Positions 25,718-34,029 of a DNA stretch of 64,000 nucleotides are shown piece after piece. The position numbers and the translations under genes were made by a program. This DNA is from Agromyces sp. 3263 (GTDB lineage: Bacteria; Actinomycetota; Actinomycetes; Actinomycetales; Microbacteriaceae), in the NCBI RefSeq assembly GCF_031456545.1, contig NZ_JAVDUV010000002.1, positions 62,001 to 126,000 of the forward strand. Reading direction: 5' to 3'. Positions within the stretch are counted from its first letter, which is position 1, and the number at the start of each line of letters is the position of its first letter. A model generated the notes under the pieces. It did no database searches, had not been told where the DNA came from, and saw nothing but the letters and a program-made list of their open reading frames with translations.

Positions 25718-26668
25718 GTGCATGCGATCGGTATCGACATCGGCGGGACGAAGATCGCAGGAGCGGTCGTCGACGAGTTCGGGGCCATCGTGCGCAGCGA
25801 GCGCGTTCCGACCGCCGCCGGCGATCCCGCGCTCCTCGAGGACGCCGTCGTCGCCATGATCCAGTCGCTCTCGGCCGACGGCGACGTCGCGGCCGTCGGC
25901 GTCGCCGCTGCTGGGTTCATCGACGCCGCCCAGTCGACGGTCTACTACGCGCCGAACATCAACTGGCGCAACGAGCCGTTCCGCGAGAAGCTCGAGGCCC
26001 GCGTCGGCACGACGGTGGTCGTCGACAACGACGCGAATGCCGCGGGGTGGGCCGAGTTCCGGTTCGGTGCGGGCCGCCTCGTGAGCGACATGGTGATGCT
26101 CACGATCGGCACGGGCGTCGGCGGCGCGATCGTCGCGGGCGACCGCCTGTTCCGCGGCGGCTTCGGCGCCGGCGCCGAGCTCGGCCACGTCCGGGTCGTG
26201 CCGGGCGGCATCGCCTGCGGCTGCGGGCAGCACGGATGCCTCGAGCAGTACGGTTCGGGCCGGGCGCTGCTGCGCATGGCCAACGAGATCGCCGACGCGG
26301 GCGGCATCGGACAGTCGCTCGCGCGGGTGCGCGACGAGCACGGCGCCCTCGACGGTCGGCTCGTCGGCTCGCTCATCGAGGCCGAGGACCCGGGGGCGGT
26401 CGCCGCGCTCCGCCAGCTCGGCCACTGGCTGGGGCAGGCCTCGGCGTCCCTCGCGGCCGTGCTCGACCCGCAGCGCTTCGTGTTCGGCGGCGGCGTGGCG
26501 GTGGCGGGGGAGCTGCTCCTGGCTCCCATTCGCGAGTCGTTCTTCGAGCACCTCCCGGCGCGCGGCTACCACCCCGAGCCCGATTTCGTGATCGCCGAGC
26601 TCGTCAACGACGCCGGAGTGGTCGGCGCGGCCGACCTGGCACGCGTCTGGGTCCAGGACCACGCCTGA
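25718..26668 (+). CDS. ROK-family glucokinase
   Basis: This 316-residue cytoplasmic sugar kinase has an N-terminal phosphate loop HAIGIDIGGTKIAGAVVD. VVVDNDANAAGWAEFRFG carries the catalytic Asp, and GAELGHVRVVPGGIACGCGQHGCLEQYGSG carries the ROK zinc-binding CxCGxxGCxE motif. Lack of a winged-helix domain makes it a kinase rather than a ROK repressor. GTG 25718 is preferred because AAAGGCGG lies 8 bases upstream, and TTG 25712 is also possible. The preceding 147 bases hold the divergent promoters. Confidence 0.9.
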   Translation: MHAIGIDIGGTKIAGAVVDEFGAIVRSERVPTAAGDPALLEDAVVAMIQSLSADGDVAAVGVAAAGFIDAAQSTVYYAPNINWRNEPFREKLEARVGTTVVVDNDANAAGWAEFRFGAGRLVSDMVMLTIGTGVGGAIVAGDRLFRGGFGAGAELGHVRVVPGGIACGCGQHGCLEQYGSGRALLRMANEIADAGGIGQSLARVRDEHGALDGRLVGSLIEAEDPGAVAALRQLGHWLGQASASLAAVLDPQRFVFGGGVAVAGELLLAPIRESFFEHLPARGYHPEPDFVIAELVNDAGVVGAADLARVWVQDHA

Positions 26669-26722
26669 CGCGCGCCCGGCGCTAGGCTGAAGCGTTCGTC
26701 CGCACGGGAGGGGAGTCCGCCG

Positions 26723-27412
26723 GTGTTCTACTGGATCATGAAGCACATCGTGATCGGCCCGATCCTCCTCGCGATCTTCCGGCCGTGGGTGGTCGGCCTC
26801 GAGCACGTGCCAAAGCAGGGCGCGGTGGTGCTGGCGAGCAACCACCTCTCGTTCATCGACTCGATCTTCCTCCCGCTCGTCGTCGACCGACCGGTGGTGT
26901 TCCTCGCGAAGAGCGAGTACTTCACCGGCAAGGGCCTCAAGGGCTGGGCGACGAAGACGTTCTTCCAGGCGGCGGGGCAGCTGCCCATCGACCGGTCAGG
27001 TGGCAAGGCGTCGGAGGCGTCACTCCTCACCGGTCTCCGCGTGCTCGGCGAAGGCGGCATCCTCGGCATCTATCCCGAGGGCACCCGCAGCCCGGATGCG
27101 CGGCTCTATCGTGGCCGCACCGGGGTCGCGCGCATGGTGCTCGAGGCCGGCGTGCCCGTGCTCCCCGTCGCGATGATCGGCACCGAGAAGGTCATGCCGA
27201 TCGGCACGAGGCTGCCGAAGATCCGGCGCATCGGCATCATCATCGGCGAGCCGCTCGACTTCACCCGGTTCGAGGGCCTCGAGGGCGATCGCTTCGTGTT
27301 GCGCTCCGTGACGGACGAGCTCGTCTACGAACTCCGGGCGCTGAGCGGCCAGCAGTACGTCGACGTCTACGCGAGCTCCGTGCGGGAGCAACGCGCGACG
27401 ACCTCGGGGTAG
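26723..27412 (+). CDS. plsC: 1-acyl-sn-glycerol-3-phosphate acyltransferase (PlsC-like)
   Basis: This 229-residue membrane-associated acyltransferase would make phosphatidic acid. The conserved blocks are NHLSFIDSIFLPL (catalytic NHxxxxD), GILGIYPEGTRSPDARLYRGRTGVARM (glycerophosphate binding) and VLPVAMIGTEKVMP. GTG 26723 follows GGGAGGGGAG. A TAGGCT at 26683-26688 gives a plausible promoter. Adjacent to class II DAHP synthase, as in many actinobacteria. The stop TAG overlaps a TAGGCT box. Confidence 0.9.
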   Translation: MFYWIMKHIVIGPILLAIFRPWVVGLEHVPKQGAVVLASNHLSFIDSIFLPLVVDRPVVFLAKSEYFTGKGLKGWATKTFFQAAGQLPIDRSGGKASEASLLTGLRVLGEGGILGIYPEGTRSPDARLYRGRTGVARMVLEAGVPVLPVAMIGTEKVMPIGTRLPKIRRIGIIIGEPLDFTRFEGLEGDRFVLRSVTDELVYELRALSGQQYVDVYASSVREQRATTSG

Positions 27413-27415
27413 GCT
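27410..27415 (+). promoter_or_regulatory. TAGGCT -10 box overlapping the plsC stop codon
   Basis: TAGGCT starts on the TAG stop of plsC and lies 79 bases before the GTG of the DAHP synthase. The leader between them is GC-rich and partly self-complementary (GGCGCGACGTGCGGCGCC region), but I see no regulatory peptide. Confidence 0.4.
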
Positions 27416-27494
27416 CGATGCAGCGGCGGCGCGACGTGCGGCGCCGCGTTCCCATTCCCGGCGCACCGCGCCCCGCACCCCTCAGGACACTTCC

Positions 27495-28865
27495 GTGGTA
27501 CAGCTCGTCGAGCCCGTCATCAGTGCAGATCCCTCCGTGATCGACGGTCTCGACTATTGGCGCACCCTGCCGATCAAGCAGCAGCCGCAGTGGCCCGACG
27601 CCGAGGCCGCGCACGCGGCATCCGCCGAGCTCGCGACCCTGCCGCCGCTCGTGTTCGCCGGCGAGGTCGACATGCTGCGCACCCGGCTCGCCGCCGCGTC
27701 GCGTGGCGAGGCGTTCCTGTTGCAGGGCGGCGACTGCGCCGAGACGTTCGCCGGAGCGACCGCCGACCAGATCCGCAACCGCGTGAAGACGGTGCTGCAG
27801 ATGGCCGTGGTGCTCACGTACGGCGCCTCGATGCCGGTCGTGAAGATGGGCCGGATGGCCGGGCAGTTCGCGAAGCCCCGGTCGAGCGACACCGAGACGC
27901 GTGGCGAGGTCACCCTGCCCGCGTACCGCGGCGACATCGTCAACGGCTACGACTTCACGCCCGAGTCCCGCGCGGCCGACCCGGCCCGACTGGTGCGCGG
28001 CTACCACATGGCCGCGTCGACGCTGAACCTCATCCGCGCCTTCACCACGGGCGGATTCGCCGACCTGCGCCAGGTCCACTCCTGGAACCAGGGCTTCTCG
28101 GTGAACCCGGCGAACGCCCGCTACGAGTCGCTCGCACGCGAGATCGACCGCGCGATCAAGTTCATGGAGGCGTGCGGTGCCGACTTCGAGGCGCTGAAGC
28201 ACACCGAGTTCTACACGGGCCACGAGGGCTTGCTCATGGACTACGAGCGGCCGATGACGCGTATCGACTCGCGCACCGGCACGCCGTACGACACGTCGAG
28301 CCACTTCATCTGGATCGGGGAGCGCACGCGCGATCTCGATGGCGCGCACGTCGACTTCCTGTCGCGCGTCCGCAACCCGATCGGCGTGAAGCTCGGCCCG
28401 TCGACGACGCCCGAGACGATGCTCGAGCTCGTCGAGAAGCTCGATCCCGATCGCGAGCCGGGCCGCCTCACGTTCATCACGCGTATGGGCGCCGGCAAGA
28501 TCCGCGATGCGCTGCCCCCGCTCCTCGAGGCCATCAAGCGCAGCGACGCCAACCCGCTGTGGGTCACCGACCCGATGCACGGCAACGGCATCACGACGCC
28601 GAACGGCTACAAGACGCGTCGCTTCGACGACGTGGTCGACGAGGTGCGCGGCTTCTTCGAGGCGCACCGTGCGGCCGGCACGTACCCGGGCGGCATCCAC
28701 GTCGAGCTCACCGGCGACGACGTCACCGAGTGCCTCGGCGGGTCCGAGCACATCGACGAGGCGACGCTGGCGACCCGGTACGAGTCGCTGTGCGACCCGC
28801 GACTGAACCACATGCAGTCGCTCGAGCTGGCGTTCCTCGTGGCCGAGGAGCTGACCGCTCGCTGA
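27495..28865 (+). CDS. aroG: Class II 3-deoxy-D-arabino-heptulosonate-7-phosphate synthase
   Basis: This 456-residue enzyme is the first of the shikimate pathway, condensing phosphoenolpyruvate and erythrose 4-phosphate. Class II hallmarks include LLQGGDCAETFAG, RMAGQFAKPRSSDTE, GYHMAASTLNLIRAF, KHTEFYTGHEGLLMDYE, WVTDPMHGNG and GIHVELTGDDVTECLGGSE. It is the AroG type of M. tuberculosis, which also lies next to pknL. GTG 27495 follows an AGGAC sequence. It converges with pknL across a hairpin. Confidence 0.96.
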   Translation: MVQLVEPVISADPSVIDGLDYWRTLPIKQQPQWPDAEAAHAASAELATLPPLVFAGEVDMLRTRLAAASRGEAFLLQGGDCAETFAGATADQIRNRVKTVLQMAVVLTYGASMPVVKMGRMAGQFAKPRSSDTETRGEVTLPAYRGDIVNGYDFTPESRAADPARLVRGYHMAASTLNLIRAFTTGGFADLRQVHSWNQGFSVNPANARYESLAREIDRAIKFMEACGADFEALKHTEFYTGHEGLLMDYERPMTRIDSRTGTPYDTSSHFIWIGERTRDLDGAHVDFLSRVRNPIGVKLGPSTTPETMLELVEKLDPDREPGRLTFITRMGAGKIRDALPPLLEAIKRSDANPLWVTDPMHGNGITTPNGYKTRRFDDVVDEVRGFFEAHRAAGTYPGGIHVELTGDDVTECLGGSEHIDEATLATRYESLCDPRLNHMQSLELAFLVAEELTAR

Positions 28866-28873
28866 GCGTCCGG

Positions 28874-28901
28874 CGTGGGGCATCCGTGCGGGTGTCCCAC
28901 G
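28874..28901. terminator. Hairpin between aroG and pknL
   Basis: This 28-base hairpin has a 12-bp stem with two G-U pairs (CGTGGGGCATCC / GGGTGTCCCACG) and a GTGC loop between the convergent genes. No T-run follows in either direction, so efficiency is uncertain. Its position between convergent stops makes termination its likely role. Confidence 0.6.
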
Positions 28902-28946
28902 TCGCGCATGATCGCGGCCGTCGTGCAGACGACGCGCGTGGCCGGT

Positions 28947-30869
28947 TCAGCCGAAGTTGACCGTGACCTCTGCGCCGCGCTTGAGCTTCTCGCCGGCGGC
29001 CGGGCTCTGCACGGATGCCACGACGGCGCCTTCGAGGAAGGCCGGCACGTTCGATGTGACCGTGAAGCCGAGCGCCTCGAGCTGCTCGCGCGCCTGCGCG
29101 ATCGTGCCGCCGGTGATGACGTTGGGCACCTCGACGAGGTCCTCGCCCTTCGAAAGGGTGAGGACGACGGTGTCGCCCGGTCGAACCGGGTCGGTGGCGG
29201 GCGTCGCCGAGATGACATGGTCGAGCGGCACGTCGTCGCTGAACTCGGCTTCGGCGTAGTCGACCGCGAGGTTGACGCCGGCGAGGGCCGCCTCGGCGTC
29301 GGCGACCGGCATGCCGGTGACGTCGGGGACGGCGCCGACGGAGACCACGAGCGTGATGTCGCCGAGCTCGGGATACTCAGCCCCCAAGGGGTTGCCGTCG
29401 GCACCGAGTGCCGCCACCACGGAGCCGGGCGGCACGTCGGCGGAGAACTGCTGCGCGCTCTGCTCGGCGACGGTGAAGTCGGCGAGGGCGGCTCGTGCAT
29501 CGGCCTCGGGCTGGCCGACCACGTCGGGAACGGCCAGGATGCGCGGCCCCAGCGAGACGAACATCGTCACCTCGGAGCCCTTGCGCGCCTGTGCACCACC
29601 GGCGGGGTCGGTACCCGACACCTGCCCCACCGGTACCGTCGGGTCGTTGCGCTCGGCGGCGACGACCTCGAAGCCGGCCTCCTCGAGCACCTGCTGGGCG
29701 TTCTCGGGCAGGAACGTGGCCGTCTCGGGCACGGTGGCGAGCGCCCCGGGGCCTGCCCCGAAGTACCACCCGGTGCCGGCCGCGAGTCCGGTCAGGAGGA
29801 GCACGAGTGCGAAGATCCAGTAGCCGCGGCGCTTGCGGCGGTCGGCGCTCGTCGAGAGGACCGCGGCGTCGTGGCCGTCGTCGCCACCGGATGCCTCGGG
29901 CGTCGTCACCGGAGCAGCGGCGACCGCTCCGCCGAGCACCGTCGTCTCCGCCGTGACGCCACCCGCTGCCATGGCTCCGCCCGCGAGCACCATCGTGGCC
30001 TGGGTGCGTCCGTGCGGCCGCGGCGAGCGGATGTCGGGTTCCACCTCGCGCAGGCGCTCGAGCATGACCCGGGCGTCGTTCGGGCGCTCCTCGGGATCGC
30101 GTGCCGTGGCCCAGAGCACGAGCTCGTCGAGCTCGACCGGCACGCCCGGGTTCTTCGAGCTGGGCGTCGGCACGGTGTCGTTCGCGTGCTGGTAGGCGAT
30201 CTGCATGGGCGCCTCGCCCACGTACGGCTGCTCGCCCGTGAGCATCTCGTACATCATGATGCCGACGGCGTAGATGTCGCTGCGAGCGTCGGCGACGCCG
30301 CGCGTGACGAGCTCGGGGGAGAGGTACGCGATCGTGCCGAGCAGCGCCTGCCCGGTCGCGGTGTTCGCGCTGGCCGCCCTGGCCAGCCCGAAGTCGCCGA
30401 GCTTGATGCGGCCGTCGTCGGCGAGCAGCACGTTCTCTGGCTTGAGGTCGCGGTGGACGATGCCCGCCTGGTGTGCTGCGGCGAGGCCCGAGAGCACGGC
30501 GTCCATGATGTCGACGGTCTGCTCGGGTGTGAGCTTCTTGTAGTCCTTCAGCAGTTCCCGGAGGGTGATGCCCGGCAGGTACTCCATGACGAGGTACGCC
30601 ATGTCGGAGTCCTGGCCCTGGTCGAACACGTTCACCACGTTCGGGTGGGCGAGGCGGGCCGCCGAGCGGGCCTCCTGCACGAACCGGGTCTTGAAGGTGT
30701 TGTCGTCGGCGAGGTGGCCGTGCATGATCTTGATCGCGACCCGTCGCTCGAGGCGGAGGTCGGTCGCGAGGTACACCGTGGCCATGCCGCCGCGGGCGAT
30801 CCGCGAGCGCACCTGATAGCGGCCGTCGACGAGACGGCCGATCATGGGGTCGGCGGGCGCGGTGGTCAC
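28947..30869 (-). CDS. pknL: PASTA-domain Ser/Thr protein kinase, PknL-like
   Basis: This 640-residue transmembrane kinase has a Hanks-type kinase domain at about residues 15-280. It holds IARGGMATVYLA, VAIKIM with the catalytic Lys, HRDLKPENVLL, DFGLARAA and GTIAYLSPE. A variable Thr-rich linker and one membrane segment (about 348-368) follow, and then four extracellular PASTA repeats expected to bind muropeptides. Neighbours aroG, an Rv2175c-family gene and an idsA2-type gene match the mycobacterial pknL region. GTG 30869 is 6 bases after TACACT, a leaderless arrangement. Confidence 0.92.
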   Translation of the reverse strand: MTTAPADPMIGRLVDGRYQVRSRIARGGMATVYLATDLRLERRVAIKIMHGHLADDNTFKTRFVQEARSAARLAHPNVVNVFDQGQDSDMAYLVMEYLPGITLRELLKDYKKLTPEQTVDIMDAVLSGLAAAHQAGIVHRDLKPENVLLADDGRIKLGDFGLARAASANTATGQALLGTIAYLSPELVTRGVADARSDIYAVGIMMYEMLTGEQPYVGEAPMQIAYQHANDTVPTPSSKNPGVPVELDELVLWATARDPEERPNDARVMLERLREVEPDIRSPRPHGRTQATMVLAGGAMAAGGVTAETTVLGGAVAAAPVTTPEASGGDDGHDAAVLSTSADRRKRRGYWIFALVLLLTGLAAGTGWYFGAGPGALATVPETATFLPENAQQVLEEAGFEVVAAERNDPTVPVGQVSGTDPAGGAQARKGSEVTMFVSLGPRILAVPDVVGQPEADARAALADFTVAEQSAQQFSADVPPGSVVAALGADGNPLGAEYPELGDITLVVSVGAVPDVTGMPVADAEAALAGVNLAVDYAEAEFSDDVPLDHVISATPATDPVRPGDTVVLTLSKGEDLVEVPNVITGGTIAQAREQLEALGFTVTSNVPAFLEGAVVASVQSPAAGEKLKRGAEVTVNFG

Positions 30870-30875
30870 CGTTCG

Positions 30876-30881
30876 AGTGTA
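30876..30881 (-). promoter_or_regulatory. Leaderless -10 (TACACT) of pknL
   Basis: TACACT on the minus strand is separated by exactly 6 bases (CGAACG) from the GTG start of the kinase, with no ribosome binding site. A transcript from it would begin at or within two bases of the start codon. The rest of the 118-base gap to the lytic enzyme shows no other clear signal. Confidence 0.5.
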
Positions 30882-30987
30882 CGAAGAGGTGTATGCCCGT
30901 CGCCGACTAAACGCCGCGCAACGCCGAGATCGAAACGCCTTCGTGACCGACGGATGCCGCGTGCCGGCCCCGTGCGCATGCTCGCCG

Positions 30988-32280
30988 TCAGCCGAGCTCC
31001 GACAGCCAGGCGCGCGCCTGGGCCTCCCATTTCGCGTAGTGGTCGGGATGCGCCGACCGCTGCACGGCCTGGGCGGCCTGGGTGACGCTCATCGACTCCC
31101 ACCCGGGGATGTCGAGGAGACCCAGCGTGCGGCCCGGGTTCGGGTTCGTCGGGCCGCCGTAGAACGCGGTCGCCGCACGCACCGGGTCGAGCACCTCCTC
31201 GGGCGTGCCCCAGCCCTGGCTCGGCCGTTGCTGGAAGACGCCGAGCGAGTCGAGGTCGCCGGAGTGCACGTTCTTCAGGCCCGACTCCTGGGCCGCGGCG
31301 GCGAGGGCGACGACGATGCCCTGGTCGGGCACGCCGAGCGATCGGCCGACGTCGACGATGAGCTGCGCGTTGCTCCGGGTCTCGTCGGTCAGCGGCATGC
31401 TCACCGCGGCGACGGCGACGGCCACGACCGGATCAGGCCGCCGCGTGAGGAGCACCTGGCCGGGAACGATCAGGGTCGACCCGCCGAGGCCGTTCAGGGC
31501 GTCCAGCTCAGCGACGCTCAGGCCCGCGGCCGCGGCGATCCCCGACAGCGTGTCGCCGGCGACGACGACGTGCTGGTCGCCGCCGGGCTCGACCGGCGAG
31601 GCGGGAGGCGCGGGCTCGGGCGCGGGGTCCGGAGCGGGAGCGGGTGCCGGGGGCGGCTCTGCCGCGGGTGGCGCTGGCTCGCCGGTCGGACCGGAGAGCG
31701 GCAGCACGATCGCCTGACCCGGGAAGATGAGGCTCGACGAGCTCAGCCCGTTGGCACTGAGCACGTCCGCCAGCGTCAGCCCGTATGCGGCGGCGATGCC
31801 GCTGACCGTGTCTCCCTCCGCCACGATGTGGCGGGCGATCTCAGGGGCGACGGCGATCGGCGCCGGGACTGCGTCGGGCGCAAGGCCGCCGGGCAACGCC
31901 AGTCGCTGACCCGGGAAGATCAGGCTCGACCACCCCAGTCCGTTCGCCGCGAGCACCTCGGCGGTCGCGAGACCGAATCGCTCGGCGATGCCGCTGACGG
32001 TGTCGCCTTCGGCGACGACGTACTCGCCCGGTGGCTGCGTTGCAGCGGTGGCTCGCACGATCCGGTGCACGTCGGCGCCCTGGGCCCTCGGCTTCGCCTG
32101 CCGCTTGACCTGCGGTGGTGCCGCGTCGGCAGGCTGGGCGATGCCGAGCGTGACGGCCACGGTGCTGACGATCGCGATGGGCACCCCGAGGAGCACCCGG
32201 ATGCCGCGGCGGCGCGGTCGCGCGGCCCTGTCGGCGTCGCCGCCACCCGCAGCCCGGAATGCGTCCGTCTCGTTCGCCAT
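30988..32280 (-). CDS. LysM-repeat secreted peptidoglycan hydrolase
   Basis: This 430-residue exported protein has an N-terminal Arg-rich stretch and a signal sequence (VLLGVPIAIVSTVAVTLGIAQPADA). Three LysM modules follow (YVVAEGDTVSGIAERFG, HIVAEGDTVSGIAAAYG, HVVVAGDTLSGIAAAAG), each about 45 residues and binding peptidoglycan. A Pro/Ala linker separates modules two and three. The C-terminal 130 residues (VALAAAAQESGLKNVHSGDLDSLGVFQQRPSQGWGTPEEVLDP) look like a lysozyme-like lytic transglycosylase domain with Glu in QESGL. The start has GGGGGAACG before ATG. Confidence 0.86.
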   Translation of the reverse strand: MANETDAFRAAGGGDADRAARPRRRGIRVLLGVPIAIVSTVAVTLGIAQPADAAPPQVKRQAKPRAQGADVHRIVRATAATQPPGEYVVAEGDTVSGIAERFGLATAEVLAANGLGWSSLIFPGQRLALPGGLAPDAVPAPIAVAPEIARHIVAEGDTVSGIAAAYGLTLADVLSANGLSSSSLIFPGQAIVLPLSGPTGEPAPPAAEPPPAPAPAPDPAPEPAPPASPVEPGGDQHVVVAGDTLSGIAAAAGLSVAELDALNGLGGSTLIVPGQVLLTRRPDPVVAVAVAAVSMPLTDETRSNAQLIVDVGRSLGVPDQGIVVALAAAAQESGLKNVHSGDLDSLGVFQQRPSQGWGTPEEVLDPVRAATAFYGGPTNPNPGRTLGLLDIPGWESMSVTQAAQAVQRSAHPDHYAKWEAQARAWLSELG

Positions 32281-32322
32281 CGTTCCCCCTGAAGTCGGCG
32301 TCGGACCTCCTCGTCCGTCGCC

Positions 32323-32351
32323 ACGGTCGCACAGGGGGTAGGGCGAGTCAA
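32323..32351 (-). promoter_or_regulatory. Putative promoter of LysM hydrolase
   Basis: On the minus strand TTGACT (32346-32351) and GACCGT (32323-32328) are 17 bases apart, upstream of the ATG at 32280 with its ribosome binding site. The -35 is strong, the -10 is weak. Confidence 0.35.
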
Positions 32352-32428
32352 CGACCTCGCCGCGAGTCCGCGGACTCCATGCGCGAACCGCCCCGGGACG
32401 GTGGACGCGGCGCGCGGCAGGCCTCGGG

Positions 32429-32456
32429 ACCCGCGACGGCTTTCCGAGTCGCGGGT
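32429..32456. promoter_or_regulatory. Inverted repeat upstream of Rv2175c-family gene
   Basis: ACCCGCGAC (32429-32437) and GTCGCGGGT (32448-32456) form perfect 9-base arms around a 10-base centre, 20 bases before the GTG at 32477. The downstream arm ends 8 bases before the likely -10. It could be an operator, possibly for the DNA-binding product itself, or a weak terminator. No T-run follows. Confidence 0.4.
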
Positions 32457-32464
32457 TCGTCTGG

Positions 32465-32470
32465 CAGGCT
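32465..32470 (+). promoter_or_regulatory. Leaderless -10 (CAGGCT) of Rv2175c-family gene
   Basis: CAGGCT is followed by six bases (GGAGCC) and then the GTG at 32477. The spacing matches the leaderless pattern seen at pknL, idsA2, pgsA and the MarR gene, although the first base deviates from T. Confidence 0.4.
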
Positions 32471-32476
32471 GGAGCC

Positions 32477-32815
32477 GTGACCGACGCCGACCAGACCGAC
32501 TGGCTGACTGTTCCCGACCTCGTCGAACTGCTCGGGCAGAGCCCGAGCAGGATCCGACGGCTCATCGACGACCGCCACCTGCTCGCCGCCCGCGTGGACG
32601 GCGTGCTGAAGGTGCCCGCGACGTTCCTCCGCGACGCCGCTCCGCTGCCCGAGCTGCACGGCACGGCCATCGTGCTCGCCGATGCCGGCTTCTCCGACGC
32701 CGAGGCGCTGGAGTGGCTGCTCGGTGAGGACGACAGCCTCGGCACCACGCCGATCGCCGCCCTGCGTGCCGGTCGCAAGTCCGAGGTGCGGCGAGTCGCG
32801 CAGGCGCTCGCCTGA
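32477..32815 (+). CDS. Rv2175c-family DNA-binding protein
   Basis: This 112-residue protein has a winged helix-turn-helix (TDWLTVPDLVELLGQSPSRIRRLIDDRHLLAARVDGVLKVPATFL) and a C-terminal helical part ending in KSEVRRVAQALA. It matches the pattern of Rv2175c, a DNA-binding substrate of PknL in M. tuberculosis whose phosphorylation prevents DNA binding. It also lies close to a PknL-like kinase here, separated only by the LysM gene. The N-terminal Thr residues before the HTH are candidate phosphosites. Regulated genes are unknown. Confidence 0.82.
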   Translation: MTDADQTDWLTVPDLVELLGQSPSRIRRLIDDRHLLAARVDGVLKVPATFLRDAAPLPELHGTAIVLADAGFSDAEALEWLLGEDDSLGTTPIAALRAGRKSEVRRVAQALA

Positions 32816-32842
32816 CGCCACGAGCGGCAGGCCGACGGGTGG

Positions 32843-33955
32843 TCAGCTCGTGCGCCGCGAGACCGCCCTGGCGAGTGAGCCGAGCTCGGCGCGCGCATCG
32901 CGGCTGATCGGTGCATCGGCGAGGACCGCGGTGGCGCGCGCGACGTGCTCGGCGATGAGTCGCTCGATCTCGTCGACGGCGCCGCAGTCCGAGATGGTGC
33001 GCTGCAGCATCCGCACCTGCTCGGCGTCGAGATCGGCGTCGCCGAGGAGCTCGTCGAGCAGGCGACGCGGTCCGGCGGCGAGACGCTCACGCGCGATCGC
33101 CACGAGCAGGGTGCGCTTGCCCTCGCGGAGGTCGTCGCCACTGGGCTTGCCCGTGACCTCGGGATCGCCGTACACCCCGAGCAGGTCGTCGCGCAGCTGG
33201 AACGCGATGCCGAGCGGCAACCCGAACGCGCGCAACGCGGCCACCTGGGCTGAGGACGCACCGGCGATCGCCCCGCCGATCACGAGCGGTGACTCGACCG
33301 AGTACTTGGCGGCCTTGTAGACGATGACGCGCTCGGCGCGCGTGCGCTGGTCGGCGTCGGACTGCACCACCCAGGCCCGTTCCTCGAGGATGTCGAGGTA
33401 TTGGCCGGCCGTCACCTCGGTGCGCATGCGCATGAACTCGGCCCGTGCCGCGCGGGCGTCCTGTCGGTCGGGAAGCGCCTGCAGCCCCTCGTCGAGGAGC
33501 TCGTCGCTCCAGCCGAGTAGGAGGTCGCCGAGCAGGATGGCCGATGCCCGCCCGAAGTCGGCCGGGCTTCCGGCCCACCCGGAGTCGGCATGGAGCTGCT
33601 CGAACAGCTTGTGCGCCGCCGGGGCGCCGCGGCGGGTGTCGGAGTTGTCGATGATGTCGTCGTGCACGAGCGCCGCCGCGTGGAAGAGCTCGAGGGCGGA
33701 CGCCGCCGAGACGACGGGGAACCAGTCGCGTCCCGCCTCCGATTCGAAGGGATCGAAGCCACGTCCGCCGACCGCCTCCCACCCCCAGTAGCAGAACCGG
33801 GCCCGGAAGCGCTTGCCGCCGCTGAGAAACCGCCTTGAGAACTCGTCGAGGGAGTCCAGGTCTGGGCCGATCGAGCGGAGAATGGAGGTGCGTTCGGAGA
33901 GGAACTCCTCGATGCGCGCTTGCACCAGATCGACCAGCCGGGAACCGTGAGCCAC
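32843..33955 (-). CDS. idsA2: Trans-polyprenyl diphosphate synthase (IdsA2-like)
   Basis: This 370-residue prenyl synthase has the first Asp-rich motif VHDDIIDNSDTRRG and second LRDDLLGVYGDPEVTGKPSGDDLREGKRTLL, both intact. SGGKRFRARFCYWGWEA is near the N-terminus. It is a second geranylgeranyl (or related) diphosphate synthase besides crtE, and the position beside pknL and the division cluster matches idsA2 (Rv2173). It may feed menaquinone or wall lipid synthesis rather than pigments. GTG 33955 is 6 bases after TAGGCT. Confidence 0.9.
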   Translation of the reverse strand: MAHGSRLVDLVQARIEEFLSERTSILRSIGPDLDSLDEFSRRFLSGGKRFRARFCYWGWEAVGGRGFDPFESEAGRDWFPVVSAASALELFHAAALVHDDIIDNSDTRRGAPAAHKLFEQLHADSGWAGSPADFGRASAILLGDLLLGWSDELLDEGLQALPDRQDARAARAEFMRMRTEVTAGQYLDILEERAWVVQSDADQRTRAERVIVYKAAKYSVESPLVIGGAIAGASSAQVAALRAFGLPLGIAFQLRDDLLGVYGDPEVTGKPSGDDLREGKRTLLVAIARERLAAGPRRLLDELLGDADLDAEQVRMLQRTISDCGAVDEIERLIAEHVARATAVLADAPISRDARAELGSLARAVSRRTS

Positions 33956-33961
33956 CCGCCT

Positions 33962-33967
33962 AGCCTA
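33962..33967 (-). promoter_or_regulatory. Leaderless -10 (TAGGCT) of idsA2
   Basis: TAGGCT on the minus strand is separated by exactly 6 bases from the GTG of the prenyl synthase, with no ribosome binding site. It faces the TAGAAT box of the DUF3040 gene (33985-33990) 17 bases away on the other strand. Confidence 0.55.
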
Positions 33968-33984
33968 GTGAGGCGGGGCGGGGC

Positions 33985-33990
33985 TAGAAT
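33985..33990 (+). promoter_or_regulatory. -10 box (TAGAAT) of DUF3040 gene
   Basis: TAGAAT lies 39 bases before the ATG at 34030, which has a GAGGGGAATGAG ribosome binding site, so this transcript has a conventional leader. Confidence 0.45.
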
Positions 33991-34029
33991 GACCTCGGAT
34001 GCGTCGAGCCCGAGCCTGAGGGGAATGAG

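Noticed and set aside
27413..27494. Attenuator or leader peptide before the DAHP synthase
   Set aside because: The 82-base leader has some self-complementarity but no short reading frame rich in aromatic residues and no terminator-like T-run.
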